Positions 32,285 through 40,906 of a stretch of DNA of 47,918 nt are shown in pieces; position 1 is the first letter of the stretch, and each line of letters opens with the position of its first letter. Location: the NCBI GenBank assembly GCA_023231065.1, contig JALNWE010000020.1, forward strand, positions 1 to 47,918. The letters are read 5' to 3'. The position numbers and the translations under genes are program-made. The stretch is from Bacteroidales bacterium (GTDB taxonomy: Bacteria > Bacteroidota > Bacteroidia > Bacteroidales > FEN-979). The notes under the pieces were generated by a model that was not told where the DNA came from, made no database searches, and saw only the letters and a list, made by a program, of their open reading frames with translations.

Positions 32285-33769
32285 ATGAAAGATCGTTTTT
32301 CTTTTTTTATGGATATGAGGATTATCCAATCGTTAAAGTACTGGTTAGTTATTCTTTGCCTTTGTTTTTCGATTCCCCCAACCATTGCAGATAATGTAGT
32401 CACCAGTGGAACGACACTTAAAGTGTCTCTATGTACCACCATCGTCTCAGTCAATAACATGGTTATTCAAAGCGGTACGACACTGGACAACGCCGGAATC
32501 ATGATCCTTAAGAAAGATTTAACCAATGAAAATGCCGTATCCAACGCTATAGGCTCAGGTACGGTTGTATCTTCCGGCACAAACTCCCAGGCAATAAACG
32601 GGGAGAATATTATTCAAAACCTCACTGTGGACAATTCCACAGGGATCACTATTGGCGGAAGTACAAATGTCAATGGTACGCTGGCATTGACCAATGGCCG
32701 GGTTGATCTGGGTAGCAGCAATTTGCTCCTTGGCCCATCGGCGACTATATCAGGAACCCCATCTTCTATGATCATGATCATCGTGACCGGAAGCGGAGAA
32801 TTACAGAAGGAGTTCGCTCCGGGATTTTCAGACAGTTTTACATTCCCAGTGGGCGATAATACCGGGACAGCTGAATATTCTTCGGTTACATTATCTTTTT
32901 CCGGTGGGACCTTCTCGAGTGGAAACTATATTGGGATTTCCCTGGTCAACAAAAAATACCCCGACGCAAACATTACAGGCAACTATCTCAACCGCTACTG
33001 GACCATCACCCAATCAGGGATCATTGGCTTCACCTGCAATGCAAACTTCCAATATGTAATTGCGGATGTAACAGGCACTGAAAATAAGATCTCCTGCACC
33101 AAAGTAGATCCGTTGCCCTGGGTTACTTATGCGCTTACCAATTCCGACACTCATATCCTTTCGGCCATTGGTATCAACTCGTTCAGCTCATTTACCGGGG
33201 TAAAGAGTACAACTCCGCCCGAAAACCAGGATCTTGTCAATATAACCATTCCGGATGGAACGAGTAATTGTTTTGATGCCACACAGACGCTGACGGTAGC
33301 AGGCAATGGCAATACTCTTGTCGTGGAAAACAATGGTAGCGCCACACTGGTAGCAGGGAATAACATATTATTGCTTGGCGCAACAAAAGTTAATAGCGGG
33401 GGTTATTTGCATGCCTATATAACAACCACTGCAACCTATTGCGGCTCTATCTATAACGCACTGGTCGAAAATCCGGAAAAGGAATTACTTTCATTGGGGG
33501 AAAATCAAAAAAATCAGTGGATAATGATTTATCCTAACCCCACCACCGATTATATCATCCTTGAACTCAACCAGGATGAAAATTTACCCGTGGTTTATGT
33601 GGCGATCTATAACATGAACGGAAAACCCATCCTCCAGCAAACCATGGAGGGTGAAAACAAACGGCAGTTATCCTTATCGGGACAACCGGTAGGGATATAT
33701 AGGATAAATGTAAGATCTTACTACAGTTCGGAGATTGCCAAAATCATTAAGAACCAGCTATATATTTAA
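32285..33769 (+). CDS. Large secreted T9SS cargo protein, beta-helix-like
   Basis: The N-terminus carries a signal peptide (IIQSLKYWLVILCLCFSIPPTIADN). The central ~350 residues are Ser/Thr/Gly/Asn-rich strands with repeats such as SGTTLKVS, SGTTLDNAG and GSTNVNGTLALTNGRVDLGS, as in beta-helical surface adhesins and autotransporter-like passengers. The C-terminus is a type A sorting domain: MIYPNPTTDYIIL, AIYNMNGKPI and QPVGIYRINVRS. A surface or released structural protein is likely; no catalytic motif is seen. The ATG at 32285 is followed by another at 32312 (MDMRII) that would also begin the signal peptide. Confidence 0.8.
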   Translation: MKDRFSFFMDMRIIQSLKYWLVILCLCFSIPPTIADNVVTSGTTLKVSLCTTIVSVNNMVIQSGTTLDNAGIMILKKDLTNENAVSNAIGSGTVVSSGTNSQAINGENIIQNLTVDNSTGITIGGSTNVNGTLALTNGRVDLGSSNLLLGPSATISGTPSSMIMIIVTGSGELQKEFAPGFSDSFTFPVGDNTGTAEYSSVTLSFSGGTFSSGNYIGISLVNKKYPDANITGNYLNRYWTITQSGIIGFTCNANFQYVIADVTGTENKISCTKVDPLPWVTYALTNSDTHILSAIGINSFSSFTGVKSTTPPENQDLVNITIPDGTSNCFDATQTLTVAGNGNTLVVENNGSATLVAGNNILLLGATKVNSGGYLHAYITTTATYCGSIYNALVENPEKELLSLGENQKNQWIMIYPNPTTDYIILELNQDENLPVVYVAIYNMNGKPILQQTMEGENKRQLSLSGQPVGIYRINVRSYYSSEIAKIIKNQLYI

Positions 33770-33809
33770 TAATCCTCTGTCATAACCTACTTTTAAATAT
33801 TATTAAAGT

Positions 33810-34598
33810 ATGAAAAAATTATTCTTTTTCGTCGTTATGGTTTTATTCAGCAACAGTTTTCTGCTCTCTCAGGTTGCTGTAAATGCTGATGGCACTTCTC
33901 CCGATTCATCAGCTATGCTCGATGTTAAATCTACTACAAAAGGGATGCTTATTCCCCGCATGATTATTAGCGAAAGGGATAACATCAATAATCCTGCAAC
34001 CGGTCTTCTCGTTTTTTGCACTGATGATAACCGGTATTATTCCAATACAGGGACCCCGTCGCTACCTGAATGGATTGCTGTCAATAGTCAGTGGACTACT
34101 ATTGATTCAAATATCACTTATGGTACCGGTCGGGTAGGGATCGGGACAAACACTCCGGAAGCCAAGCTGGAAGTTGCGGGCGATGCAAAAATTTCCGGGA
34201 TACTTGTGGCAAGCCCCAGGATATACCTGGTGGAAAACAATATCCAGGAAACAATTTCTTCCACAGAATGGGCCGATTATATGACTAAAAACATCACAGT
34301 AGGAAAGGACAGCAGCAATATCCTGTTCATTTTTAATTTTTCACATCCTTATGAATTCAATTCACCATCTATTTTCTGGCGGGTAGGTATAAACGAAACC
34401 TTTTCGAATCCGAAATTCATGACTTTTCCACAGGGTAACAGGAATATTTTACCCGGGGGATTTTCATTTTTGATCCAGGGAGTTGATGCCGGAACCTATC
34501 TTGCCCGTTTGCAATATAAATTTAATTCCGGGGGTATAACTTTTTCACCCGATTATCCCGAAGAATCATTTAATTCATTGATCATCATTGTCCTGTGA
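33810..34598 (+). CDS. Exported tail-fibre-like surface protein
   Basis: A signal peptide (MKKLFFFVVMVLFSNSFLLSQ) is followed by a motif repeated across Bacteroidota surface proteins: AVNADGTSPDSSAMLDVKSTTKGMLIPRM, then GLLVFCTDDNRYYSN and PEWIAV. Next comes a GRVGIGTNTPEAKLEVAGDAKISG segment as in trimeric fibre heads. The remaining ~120 residues are beta-rich and unrecognised. No sorting domain is seen, so its outer-membrane route is unclear. It follows the T9SS cargo gene by 40 bp and may be co-transcribed. Confidence 0.7.
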   Translation: MKKLFFFVVMVLFSNSFLLSQVAVNADGTSPDSSAMLDVKSTTKGMLIPRMIISERDNINNPATGLLVFCTDDNRYYSNTGTPSLPEWIAVNSQWTTIDSNITYGTGRVGIGTNTPEAKLEVAGDAKISGILVASPRIYLVENNIQETISSTEWADYMTKNITVGKDSSNILFIFNFSHPYEFNSPSIFWRVGINETFSNPKFMTFPQGNRNILPGGFSFLIQGVDAGTYLARLQYKFNSGGITFSPDYPEESFNSLIIIVL

Positions 34599-34648
34599 TA
34601 AAATGGATGATACTATCCTTCAGTTATCACAGTAATCCTACCGCTTCC

Positions 34649-37600
34649 TTATTTTACAAACGGTTTCATCCAGAAGGAATAGCTATACTCTTTTGCGGGT
34701 AGGGTGTACTGTGTATGGGTGCGGGCCCCCCAACTGTCGTCGCCTCCTACTCCCATCTGCCTGTAATCGATGTTAAGATCAATAAAGGAATTCTTTTTCA
34801 GGTCATTAAGATGCTTTCCGCCCTGGAAAAACCCTTTCATATCGTCGTAAGTATAAGGAAGGGCGCTGAAACATAATAAGGGGTCCCCGTAAAAGATAAG
34901 TCCGGTTTTTCCATTATCCAGGGCGACCTGCCTGACATCTGTCTTGTACCCGTTTTCCTGCGGACGAACATATGGCGTGAACTGGTCTGCCACAGTACTT
35001 TGATAAAACCCGACAAAAGCAGCCGTTTTGCGGTCCCAGTAATTTTCCATGGGGCCGCGTCCATACCAGCTGATATTGACAAACTCAGGAGGGAGCTGCA
35101 GGTTGAGCCCGAACCGCGGCAATTCCGGTAATTCCGTCTCTGCCGGGAAGAGGGTTGACGAAACTTTGATTTCCCCTGTGGGATAAACCTTATAAGTAAC
35201 CGATTCTTTGGCAATATTTCCCGGCAAATCGTATTTAATAGCAACTTCCATCGCCTGGGCCCCGGCATTCTTTATTTCGACAGAGGAAACGGTCCGGTTT
35301 TCGCTGGCATTAAACCATACTTTGCACCGTTCAGGCATACGGTTCCCGATATCGTTATCGGTTGGCGCCCTCCTGAAATTGGGGAGCGGGCCGCGAAGGA
35401 TGAGCGCAGTTCCCTGAAATACATAGGACGAAATGGTCCCGGTTGTTTTATCAAATGTCAGATTGAAATCTTTTCCGGTGATCTCAATCTGATTTGCCGT
35501 GCTGTTGCTACTAAGTTGCGATGTAGGAGAAACAGTTGGGCCCGGATCGGCGTGGGATAGTCCGATCACCGGGGCCCCTTCTGATGAAAGGTTCCAGGGA
35601 ACCGGGAACTGCTCTGATGCAAGAATATGCCCTGATTCCAGCAAACCCGACTTTGCTGTTGTCTTCAGGTAAACATTGAGGAAATATTCAGTCCCGGTCA
35701 GTACCGGCGGTTTATATGCCGCCAGATCTATGGATTTTATTTCCCCGGGATTCAGGGTAAAGGAGCTTACCTTGCCTTGTGCCATGATCTTTCCGTTACC
35801 GGTTATCTCCCAGAAAAGGACTGTATTAGACAGGTTATAAAAATCATAATTGTTCTTTATATCAAACTTCAATGATTTGATATCTGAAGGGATAAATTTG
35901 ACATACTGGTATACTTTTTTAACTTCCCAGTATCCGGGATGAGGTTTCCGGTCGGGAAAAACAATTCCGTTACACATAAAATTCCCATCACTGGGAACGT
36001 TTTTTGGCCCATAATCCCCTCCAAACGCCCAGTATGGCTTTCCATTTCCATCAACGGCATAAAGTCCCTGATCAACCCAATCCCAGATACAGCCACCCTG
36101 AAGTTGTGGGTATTTTTCAATCACATCCCAATAATCCTGGAAATTTCCAGTGCTGTTGCCCATGGCGTGCGCATATTCGCACATGATCAGCGGACGTATC
36201 TGACGGGCATAGCCATACCATTCCAAACCCTGTGGGGTCCAATACATGGGACAAACAATGTCGGTACAGGCGCTCTGCCCGGCCCTCTCGTACCAGACAG
36301 GGCGGCTGTCATCTCTGTTTTTGACCCAATCGTAAGTTGCTTCAAAATTACATCCAAACCCGGCTTCGTTGCCCAATGACCAAATGATCACACAAGGATG
36401 GTTTTTATCGCGTTCAACCATCCGTTCGGTCCGGTTTAAATGTGCCTTCATCCATTCGGGCTTATTTCCAAGGGTGCGGTCAGGCTGATATCCCATACCA
36501 TGTGATTCGATGTTTGCTTCATCAATTACATAGAGCCCATATTCATCACAGAGTTCGTACCAATAGGGATTATCGGGATAGTGACACGTCCGTACGGTAT
36601 TGATGTTGGCTTCTTTCATTAATTTGATATCCTGAAGCATACGTTCCCTGGAGAGGACATGTCCGGTAACCGGGTCTGATTCGTGCCGGTTCACCCCTTT
36701 GATCAACACGGGTTCCCCGTTGACCAGGAACTGGCCATTTTTAACCTCCGATGTCCTGAAACCTATATTGCAACCGGTCGATTCAAGAGTTTTCCCTGAG
36801 CCATCTTTCAGGGTCAACACCAGATAATAGAGGTTGGGTATCTCAGCGCTCCATTTTTTTGGGAATGGAATGGCTTTTTCGAAGTACAGGGTATCCTCGG
36901 AATCATCCTTGATGGTCAGGGGAATGGATCCGCTGCATTCAGGATGGATCGATGATGCCGATTGGAAAAGTGATATATCAAGGGTTAGGGGCAACGGTTC
37001 CGGATCCTTGTCACCGTTATTGGGTTGGCTATTTCCATAATTGATCGTTTGAAGCGCAGCCACACTCCCGATACTTTGGATGCAGGTCGTTACTTTAAGC
37101 ATACCGTGGGTATAATTGGAAAAAAGATCCCCTTCAGCAAAAAAGTCACGGATCCTGACTGACGGAGTTGAGTAAATATAGACATCGCGGTTGATCCCAC
37201 TCATCCGCCACATATCCTGGCATTCAAGGTAAGTGCCATCCGACCAACGGAATACTTCGATCCCAAGGGTGTTAACGCCCTTCCTAAGATATTTGGTTAT
37301 ATTGAATTCCAGCGGAGTCTTTCCATCTTTTCCCATACCGATCTGCTGGTTGTTCAGAAATACATAGCAGAATGATTTAACGGCCCCAAACTGGAGAAAA
37401 ACCTGTCGCCCGCTCCATGATGCAGGAATCTCAAAATCGCGACGATAGCTCCCAACCGGATTATAGTCATGGGGGACCTTTGGAGGATCAGGTTTCATGA
37501 GATGTTCGAACTCATATCCGGAATTGACATAGACCGGATAACCATATCCCTGCATCTCGATAGTTGATGGGACATTAATATTTCTCCAGCCGCTCACATC

Positions 37601-37972
37601 AAATTCATCTTTATAAAAATTCAATGGACGTTTGTCAGGGCTTTCCGCCCAGTTGAATTTCCAGGTTCCGTTAAGCAGGATATACCAGGGAGAGGTTGCC
37701 CGGTCGTTTTTCAGGGCATCTGCCTCTTTATCATAAGGCAGAAAAGTTGCGTGGGCCGGCTCGTTATTGATCCCCGTCAATTGCGGGTTTTCCCAGTCGG
37801 GAGGCATCGGAATTTGAGCATGGACAGGGGAGATGGCAAACAGCATAACGCCAAACCAGAAAATAGCCGCGAGAGTGCGGGAGTGAGATGGCAAAACAGC
37901 GGAATGCCGGAATACCGAAATAAAATAATAACGAAAGTTATTGCCCATGAATAGATTGGATAAATTTTTCAT
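34649..37972 (-). CDS. Exported beta-galactosidase, GH2 (LacZ-like)
   Basis: Residues ~1-52 contain a signal segment (LAAIFWFGVMLFAISPVHAQ). The rest has LacZ order: sugar-binding jelly roll (~55-265), two Ig-like domains around the TIM barrel, and a C-terminal beta-galactosidase small-chain domain (~830-1100). The barrel holds the acid/base Glu536 in WSLGNEAG and the nucleophile Glu599 in LIMCEYAHAMGNS. At 1107 residues it is somewhat longer than E. coli LacZ, mainly by the signal and a loop. It removes terminal beta-galactose, presumably in the periplasm or at the surface. The gene is monocistronic; no SusC/SusD pair is near, so it is not in a typical polysaccharide locus. Confidence 0.95.
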   Translation of the reverse strand: MKNLSNLFMGNNFRYYFISVFRHSAVLPSHSRTLAAIFWFGVMLFAISPVHAQIPMPPDWENPQLTGINNEPAHATFLPYDKEADALKNDRATSPWYILLNGTWKFNWAESPDKRPLNFYKDEFDVSGWRNINVPSTIEMQGYGYPVYVNSGYEFEHLMKPDPPKVPHDYNPVGSYRRDFEIPASWSGRQVFLQFGAVKSFCYVFLNNQQIGMGKDGKTPLEFNITKYLRKGVNTLGIEVFRWSDGTYLECQDMWRMSGINRDVYIYSTPSVRIRDFFAEGDLFSNYTHGMLKVTTCIQSIGSVAALQTINYGNSQPNNGDKDPEPLPLTLDISLFQSASSIHPECSGSIPLTIKDDSEDTLYFEKAIPFPKKWSAEIPNLYYLVLTLKDGSGKTLESTGCNIGFRTSEVKNGQFLVNGEPVLIKGVNRHESDPVTGHVLSRERMLQDIKLMKEANINTVRTCHYPDNPYWYELCDEYGLYVIDEANIESHGMGYQPDRTLGNKPEWMKAHLNRTERMVERDKNHPCVIIWSLGNEAGFGCNFEATYDWVKNRDDSRPVWYERAGQSACTDIVCPMYWTPQGLEWYGYARQIRPLIMCEYAHAMGNSTGNFQDYWDVIEKYPQLQGGCIWDWVDQGLYAVDGNGKPYWAFGGDYGPKNVPSDGNFMCNGIVFPDRKPHPGYWEVKKVYQYVKFIPSDIKSLKFDIKNNYDFYNLSNTVLFWEITGNGKIMAQGKVSSFTLNPGEIKSIDLAAYKPPVLTGTEYFLNVYLKTTAKSGLLESGHILASEQFPVPWNLSSEGAPVIGLSHADPGPTVSPTSQLSSNSTANQIEITGKDFNLTFDKTTGTISSYVFQGTALILRGPLPNFRRAPTDNDIGNRMPERCKVWFNASENRTVSSVEIKNAGAQAMEVAIKYDLPGNIAKESVTYKVYPTGEIKVSSTLFPAETELPELPRFGLNLQLPPEFVNISWYGRGPMENYWDRKTAAFVGFYQSTVADQFTPYVRPQENGYKTDVRQVALDNGKTGLIFYGDPLLCFSALPYTYDDMKGFFQGGKHLNDLKKNSFIDLNIDYRQMGVGGDDSWGARTHTQYTLPAKEYSYSFWMKPFVK

Positions 37973-38007
37973 ATTAGAGAATTTAAACCGTAATTATGAT
38001 AAAAGCT

Positions 38008-38035
38008 TCAATAGTCAATGGTCAATAGTCAATGG
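38008..38035. repeat. Four TCAATRG heptamers at the end of cutC
   Basis: TCAATAG, TCAATGG, TCAATAG and TCAATGG are contiguous from 38008. The cutC stop codon (38022-38024, minus strand) and the codons just before it lie in the tract. Confidence 0.9.
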
Positions 38036-38756
38036 TCTTCCTTATATTTCTGATTTTTTCCCAATCTGTAATAATACATTCAAATTCATTTTGATCCGGT
38101 GCGCCCATGTTCACTGACGACTGTCTGAATTTCATCCGGCTGGGCTCCCGTTTATCAAGATGGATGTGCGCCTCAGTCGCCCCTGTTTGACTCGCCAGCG
38201 AAACGATGTTGTGTTCTTTGACCCCGCATCCGGGCATAATGATAATGCGATTCTGGGCCCTTATGATCAGCTCCCTTATCAATTCGGTTCCCTCGGATGC
38301 GGTTTTTTGTTGCCCTGAAGTAAGGATCCGGTCGACCCTTAGGCCTATAAGTTTTTCCATCGCGTTGAATGGATCCAGGGTCATGTCGAATGCCCGGTGG
38401 CAGGTGATCGCCATGGGCTTGGCCAAACAAACCAACTCCTTCATCCTTGGTACATCTATCCCCCCGTCCGGCAAAAGGATCCCAAACGCTACCCCGTCGG
38501 CCCCCAGCTCTTTAGCCACGCGGATATCCTCTTTCATGATTTCAAATTCATCTTTCGAATAGAGGAAATCCCCACCCCGTGGACGGATCATTACAAAAAG
38601 ACCGATTGAGAGATGTTTACGGGCACAAGATATTGATCCGCAGCTGGGAGTGGTACCCCCGTCATGCAGATTTTCACAAAGCTCAACCCGGTCGGCGCCT
38701 CCTTTCTGGGCTTCGATCGCGGATACAGCTGAATTAACACAAACCTCTAAGAGCAT
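38022..38756 (-). CDS. cutC: CutC family protein
   Basis: The TIM-barrel family is recognised by LLEVCVNSAVSAIEAQKGGADRVELCENLHDGGTTPS, VMIRPRGGDFLYS, GADGVAFGIL, PMAITCHRAFDMT and DRILTSGQQ. It was first linked to copper tolerance in E. coli, but its true function is debated. The 244-residue length is normal. Both ends of the gene are made by a heptamer repeat: the ATG is the last bases of a TCAATRG-type unit and the final Thr-Ile-Asp-Tyr-stop is read through another tract. Confidence 0.9.
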   Translation of the reverse strand: MLLEVCVNSAVSAIEAQKGGADRVELCENLHDGGTTPSCGSISCARKHLSIGLFVMIRPRGGDFLYSKDEFEIMKEDIRVAKELGADGVAFGILLPDGGIDVPRMKELVCLAKPMAITCHRAFDMTLDPFNAMEKLIGLRVDRILTSGQQKTASEGTELIRELIIRAQNRIIIMPGCGVKEHNIVSLASQTGATEAHIHLDKREPSRMKFRQSSVNMGAPDQNEFECIITDWEKIRNIRKTIDY

Positions 38757-38788
38757 TGACTATTGACTATTGACCATTGACTATTGAT
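38754..38788. repeat. Five heptamers (YATTGAY, inverse of TCAATRG) at the start of cutC
   Basis: CATTGAC, TATTGAC, TATTGAC, CATTGAC and TATTGAT run in register from 38754. They are inverted relative to the tract at 38008. The cutC start codon is part of the first unit. Confidence 0.9.
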
Positions 38789-38840
38789 TATTTGAAATTT
38801 ATAAAATCTTGATTGTAAGGCCGTTCACTCTTCACTGAAA

Positions 38841-38931
38841 CTTGAGACCTGAGACCTGCAACCTGAATTGCGCAGCAATCACGAACACCCCAAAAAATAA
38901 ACATTATCGTGAGTAAACCTGTAACCTGTAA
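38841..38931. repeat. Two short CCTGNAA-type heptamer runs
   Basis: CTTGAGA, CCTGAGA, CCTGCAA and CCTGAAT (38841-38868) and CCTGTAA twice (38918-38931) are in seven-base register. They fill the gap between cutC and the radical SAM gene. Confidence 0.65.
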
Positions 38932-38967
38932 CACTTCACACATAATTCTTAATTCATCCCTAATTAT

Positions 38968-39954
38968 TTACTTTGTCTGCGTACAGTTCGTGCATATAGG
39001 AATTGATTTCCGGTTTTTCAGGATTTTTCCCCTGAACATTTGATAAGGTCCACTTTTCCATATTTCAGCAAAAGTATGGCTGTTCAGATCGCCAAGGATG
39101 TGCTGTGCATCTTTATCGAAGCAACAGGGAACCACTTTCCCGTCCCAGGTGAAAACACAGCCACTCCACATACGGAAACAACGGTTTGGAAGCGGATTTT
39201 TTATTTTGAATTCCGGTGATTTTTTTTCTACCTGGTAATATCTTGAATACTTCCTGTTTTCCGGCATCATTGGATGGCCCTGCTGATAATCATTGAATTG
39301 TGCGGTTTTAAATACAACTTTATCCACGCCCAGCTCCTTTCCCAGCTTCCGGATCTCCTTCAACCTGTTTTCATTGGATCTTAATATCAGGCACTGAAGG
39401 ATGATTTTCGGGTTCCTGCTTCCAACCCGGTGTTTTTCGTCGACAAGGGATCGGATCCCCTGTAATACCTGCCTGAAGTTACCTCCGACGCGATAAGCGC
39501 TGTAACTCTCCTGATCTGGCCCATCCAATGAGATAATCAGCCGGTCCAGCCCGGATTCAACCGTTTTCCGGATGTTTTCTTCTCCCAGGAAATGGCCGTT
39601 TGTTGAGGCGCTGACAAAAATTTTCCTTGACCGGGCATAGTGGATGAAATCAAAAAACGATGGGTTCAAATAGGGTTCCCCCTGAAAATAAAGGGTGAGA
39701 TAGGCCAGGGCAGGTGAAAGCTGATCAAGGATGGAAACAAAGCGGGGATAACCCATATTTCCCCGCGACCGGGTCAATTCATTGACTCCCGAAGGACATT
39801 CGGGGCAACGGAGATTACAGGTGTTATTGGGCTCAATACTCACAGCCAGCGGAAAACCCCAGTTAACAGGTCTCCGGATCAGAACTGAAAGAAAATATCC
39901 CGTAATGATCCTGCTGAAATTAATGACCCGGGAGAGAAGTACCTGAAACGCCAC
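38968..39954 (-). CDS. Radical SAM enzyme with SPASM-type C-terminus
   Basis: The cluster motif CNLRCPEC (Cys46, Cys50, Cys53) binds the radical 4Fe-4S cluster. The GEP box (FQGEPYLNP) and SLDGPDQESY fit the SAM-binding barrel. The C-terminal part has CFRMWSGCVFTWDGKVVPCCFDKD and a final CTNC, a SPASM-like domain for auxiliary clusters. A short hydrophobic N-terminal stretch (RIITGYFLSVLI) could touch the membrane. Such enzymes modify peptides or sugars; the substrate is unknown. It overlaps the small gene before it by 35 bp and is the last gene of the AI-2E/YtxH/holin-like operon. Confidence 0.85.
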   Translation of the reverse strand: MAFQVLLSRVINFSRIITGYFLSVLIRRPVNWGFPLAVSIEPNNTCNLRCPECPSGVNELTRSRGNMGYPRFVSILDQLSPALAYLTLYFQGEPYLNPSFFDFIHYARSRKIFVSASTNGHFLGEENIRKTVESGLDRLIISLDGPDQESYSAYRVGGNFRQVLQGIRSLVDEKHRVGSRNPKIILQCLILRSNENRLKEIRKLGKELGVDKVVFKTAQFNDYQQGHPMMPENRKYSRYYQVEKKSPEFKIKNPLPNRCFRMWSGCVFTWDGKVVPCCFDKDAQHILGDLNSHTFAEIWKSGPYQMFRGKILKNRKSIPICTNCTQTK

Positions 39955-40231
39955 CTGATAATTTTTCTTTTTTCTTCTTTTTTCTCTTTTCTATGAAGGA
40001 TTTTCCGATCGAGATTGCTTTGGAAACGATGGAAGAATTAGTTGAAATTTCTGTTACAAGGGATGAAGCCAGGTTCCTAAGGGTAAATGCATCCAGAATG
40101 CGCTGGTAATTATTATGTATATGCTCTTCTTTTAAACGTATTTCAAATTTCAGCCTTGCCTTTTCAGCGGCGATATCTTCCAGGGACCGGATCCGATCGG
40201 TTTTTACCCGGTAACGTTCACTCTTTTTCAT
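39920..40231 (-). CDS. Small basic, helical hypothetical protein
   Basis: This 103-residue protein is not recognised. It is rich in Lys, Arg and Glu, with a heptad-like helix (EDIAAEKARLKFEIRLKEEHIHNNYQRI) and a Ser/Thr stretch followed by a KRKKKKKEK run. It has no membrane helix. It overlaps the holin-like gene by 14 bp and the radical SAM gene by 35 bp, so all three are likely translationally coupled. It could be a cytoplasmic partner of the neighbouring membrane proteins. Confidence 0.65.
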   Translation of the reverse strand: MKKSERYRVKTDRIRSLEDIAAEKARLKFEIRLKEEHIHNNYQRILDAFTLRNLASSLVTEISTNSSIVSKAISIGKSFIEKRKKKKKEKLSGGVSGTSLPGH

Positions 40232-40583
40232 CGTTTCCCTCCATGAGTATTTTAGTCAAATGGGTAACCAGTGGATTGATAAATAGCTTCTCCCTGCGGA
40301 GATAGACAAATAATCCTCCCAGAACATAAACAGCGGCGATGATGAGCGCTCCCAACCAGAAAGGTCCGGCTTCCTGCCCAAACCAGAATACGAAGGCTAA
40401 TGACAGGAATAGCAGGAGAAACATGACAAGTATAAAAACGATCACTGCAATGAGAAGATAGGAGGCTAGTTTGGATATCTTTTCGGTCAGGGCAAGTTTG
40501 AGATAATCGATCTGGAGATCAATATAGTCTTTGATATTTTCCGTCAGGGACGAAAAATTATCAGAAAGTTTTCCGGATTCCAT
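40218..40583 (-). CDS. Holin-X/DUF1469-like membrane protein
   Basis: It has 121 residues: an amphipathic N-terminal helix (KDYIDLQIDYLKLALTEKISKLASY), then two membrane helices (LLIAVIVFILVMFLLLFLSLAFVFWF and FWLGALIIAAVYVLGGLFVYL) and a short cytoplasmic tail. This fits the phage holin family protein group of Bacteroidota, which despite the name is chromosomal and stress-associated. Its start overlaps the YtxH gene's stop by one base. There is no phage context. Confidence 0.8.
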   Translation of the reverse strand: MESGKLSDNFSSLTENIKDYIDLQIDYLKLALTEKISKLASYLLIAVIVFILVMFLLLFLSLAFVFWFGQEAGPFWLGALIIAAVYVLGGLFVYLRREKLFINPLVTHLTKILMEGNDEKE

Positions 40584-40849
40584 TATTTTTCCTCCTCTTC
40601 TGGTTTCGCGCCTGTTTCATCTTCAACAGGTTCAACAGGCTTTTCTATATCCGCCGAAAAGGCTGATTTGACCGAATTGACAGTACCCGAGATATTATCC
40701 TCTACCATATCTGCGAGATCAAGGAACTGCTTTTTTAACCGTTTCCTGGTCCTGGAACCCTTTGAAGGAGCGATGAGTATCCCTATCCCGATGCCGGCAG
40801 CAATGCCCACCAGGCCAGCTGCCAATACTTTTAAACCAGATTTTGCCAT
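40583..40849 (-). CDS. YtxH-family small membrane-associated protein
   Basis: The N-terminus holds a Gly/Ala-rich hydrophobic helix (VLAAGLVGIAAGIGIGILIAP) followed by SKGSRTRKRLKKQF, the YtxH motif, then an acidic tail ending in a run of Glu and Lys. It has 88 residues, normal for the family. YtxH proteins are stress-linked and of unclear function. It lies 57 bp after the AI-2E-family gene and shares one base with the holin-like gene. Confidence 0.82.
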   Translation of the reverse strand: MAKSGLKVLAAGLVGIAAGIGIGILIAPSKGSRTRKRLKKQFLDLADMVEDNISGTVNSVKSAFSADIEKPVEPVEDETGAKPEEEEK

Positions 40850-40906
40850 ATTACGATTTAAAAAACATTAATACTAAGTCGTTAAATATCAATTAATTCA
40901 TAATCC

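Noticed and set aside
40218..40583. Holin-like gene as a sign of prophage
   Set aside because: No other phage gene is near; this family is chromosomal in Bacteroidota and is paired with YtxH.
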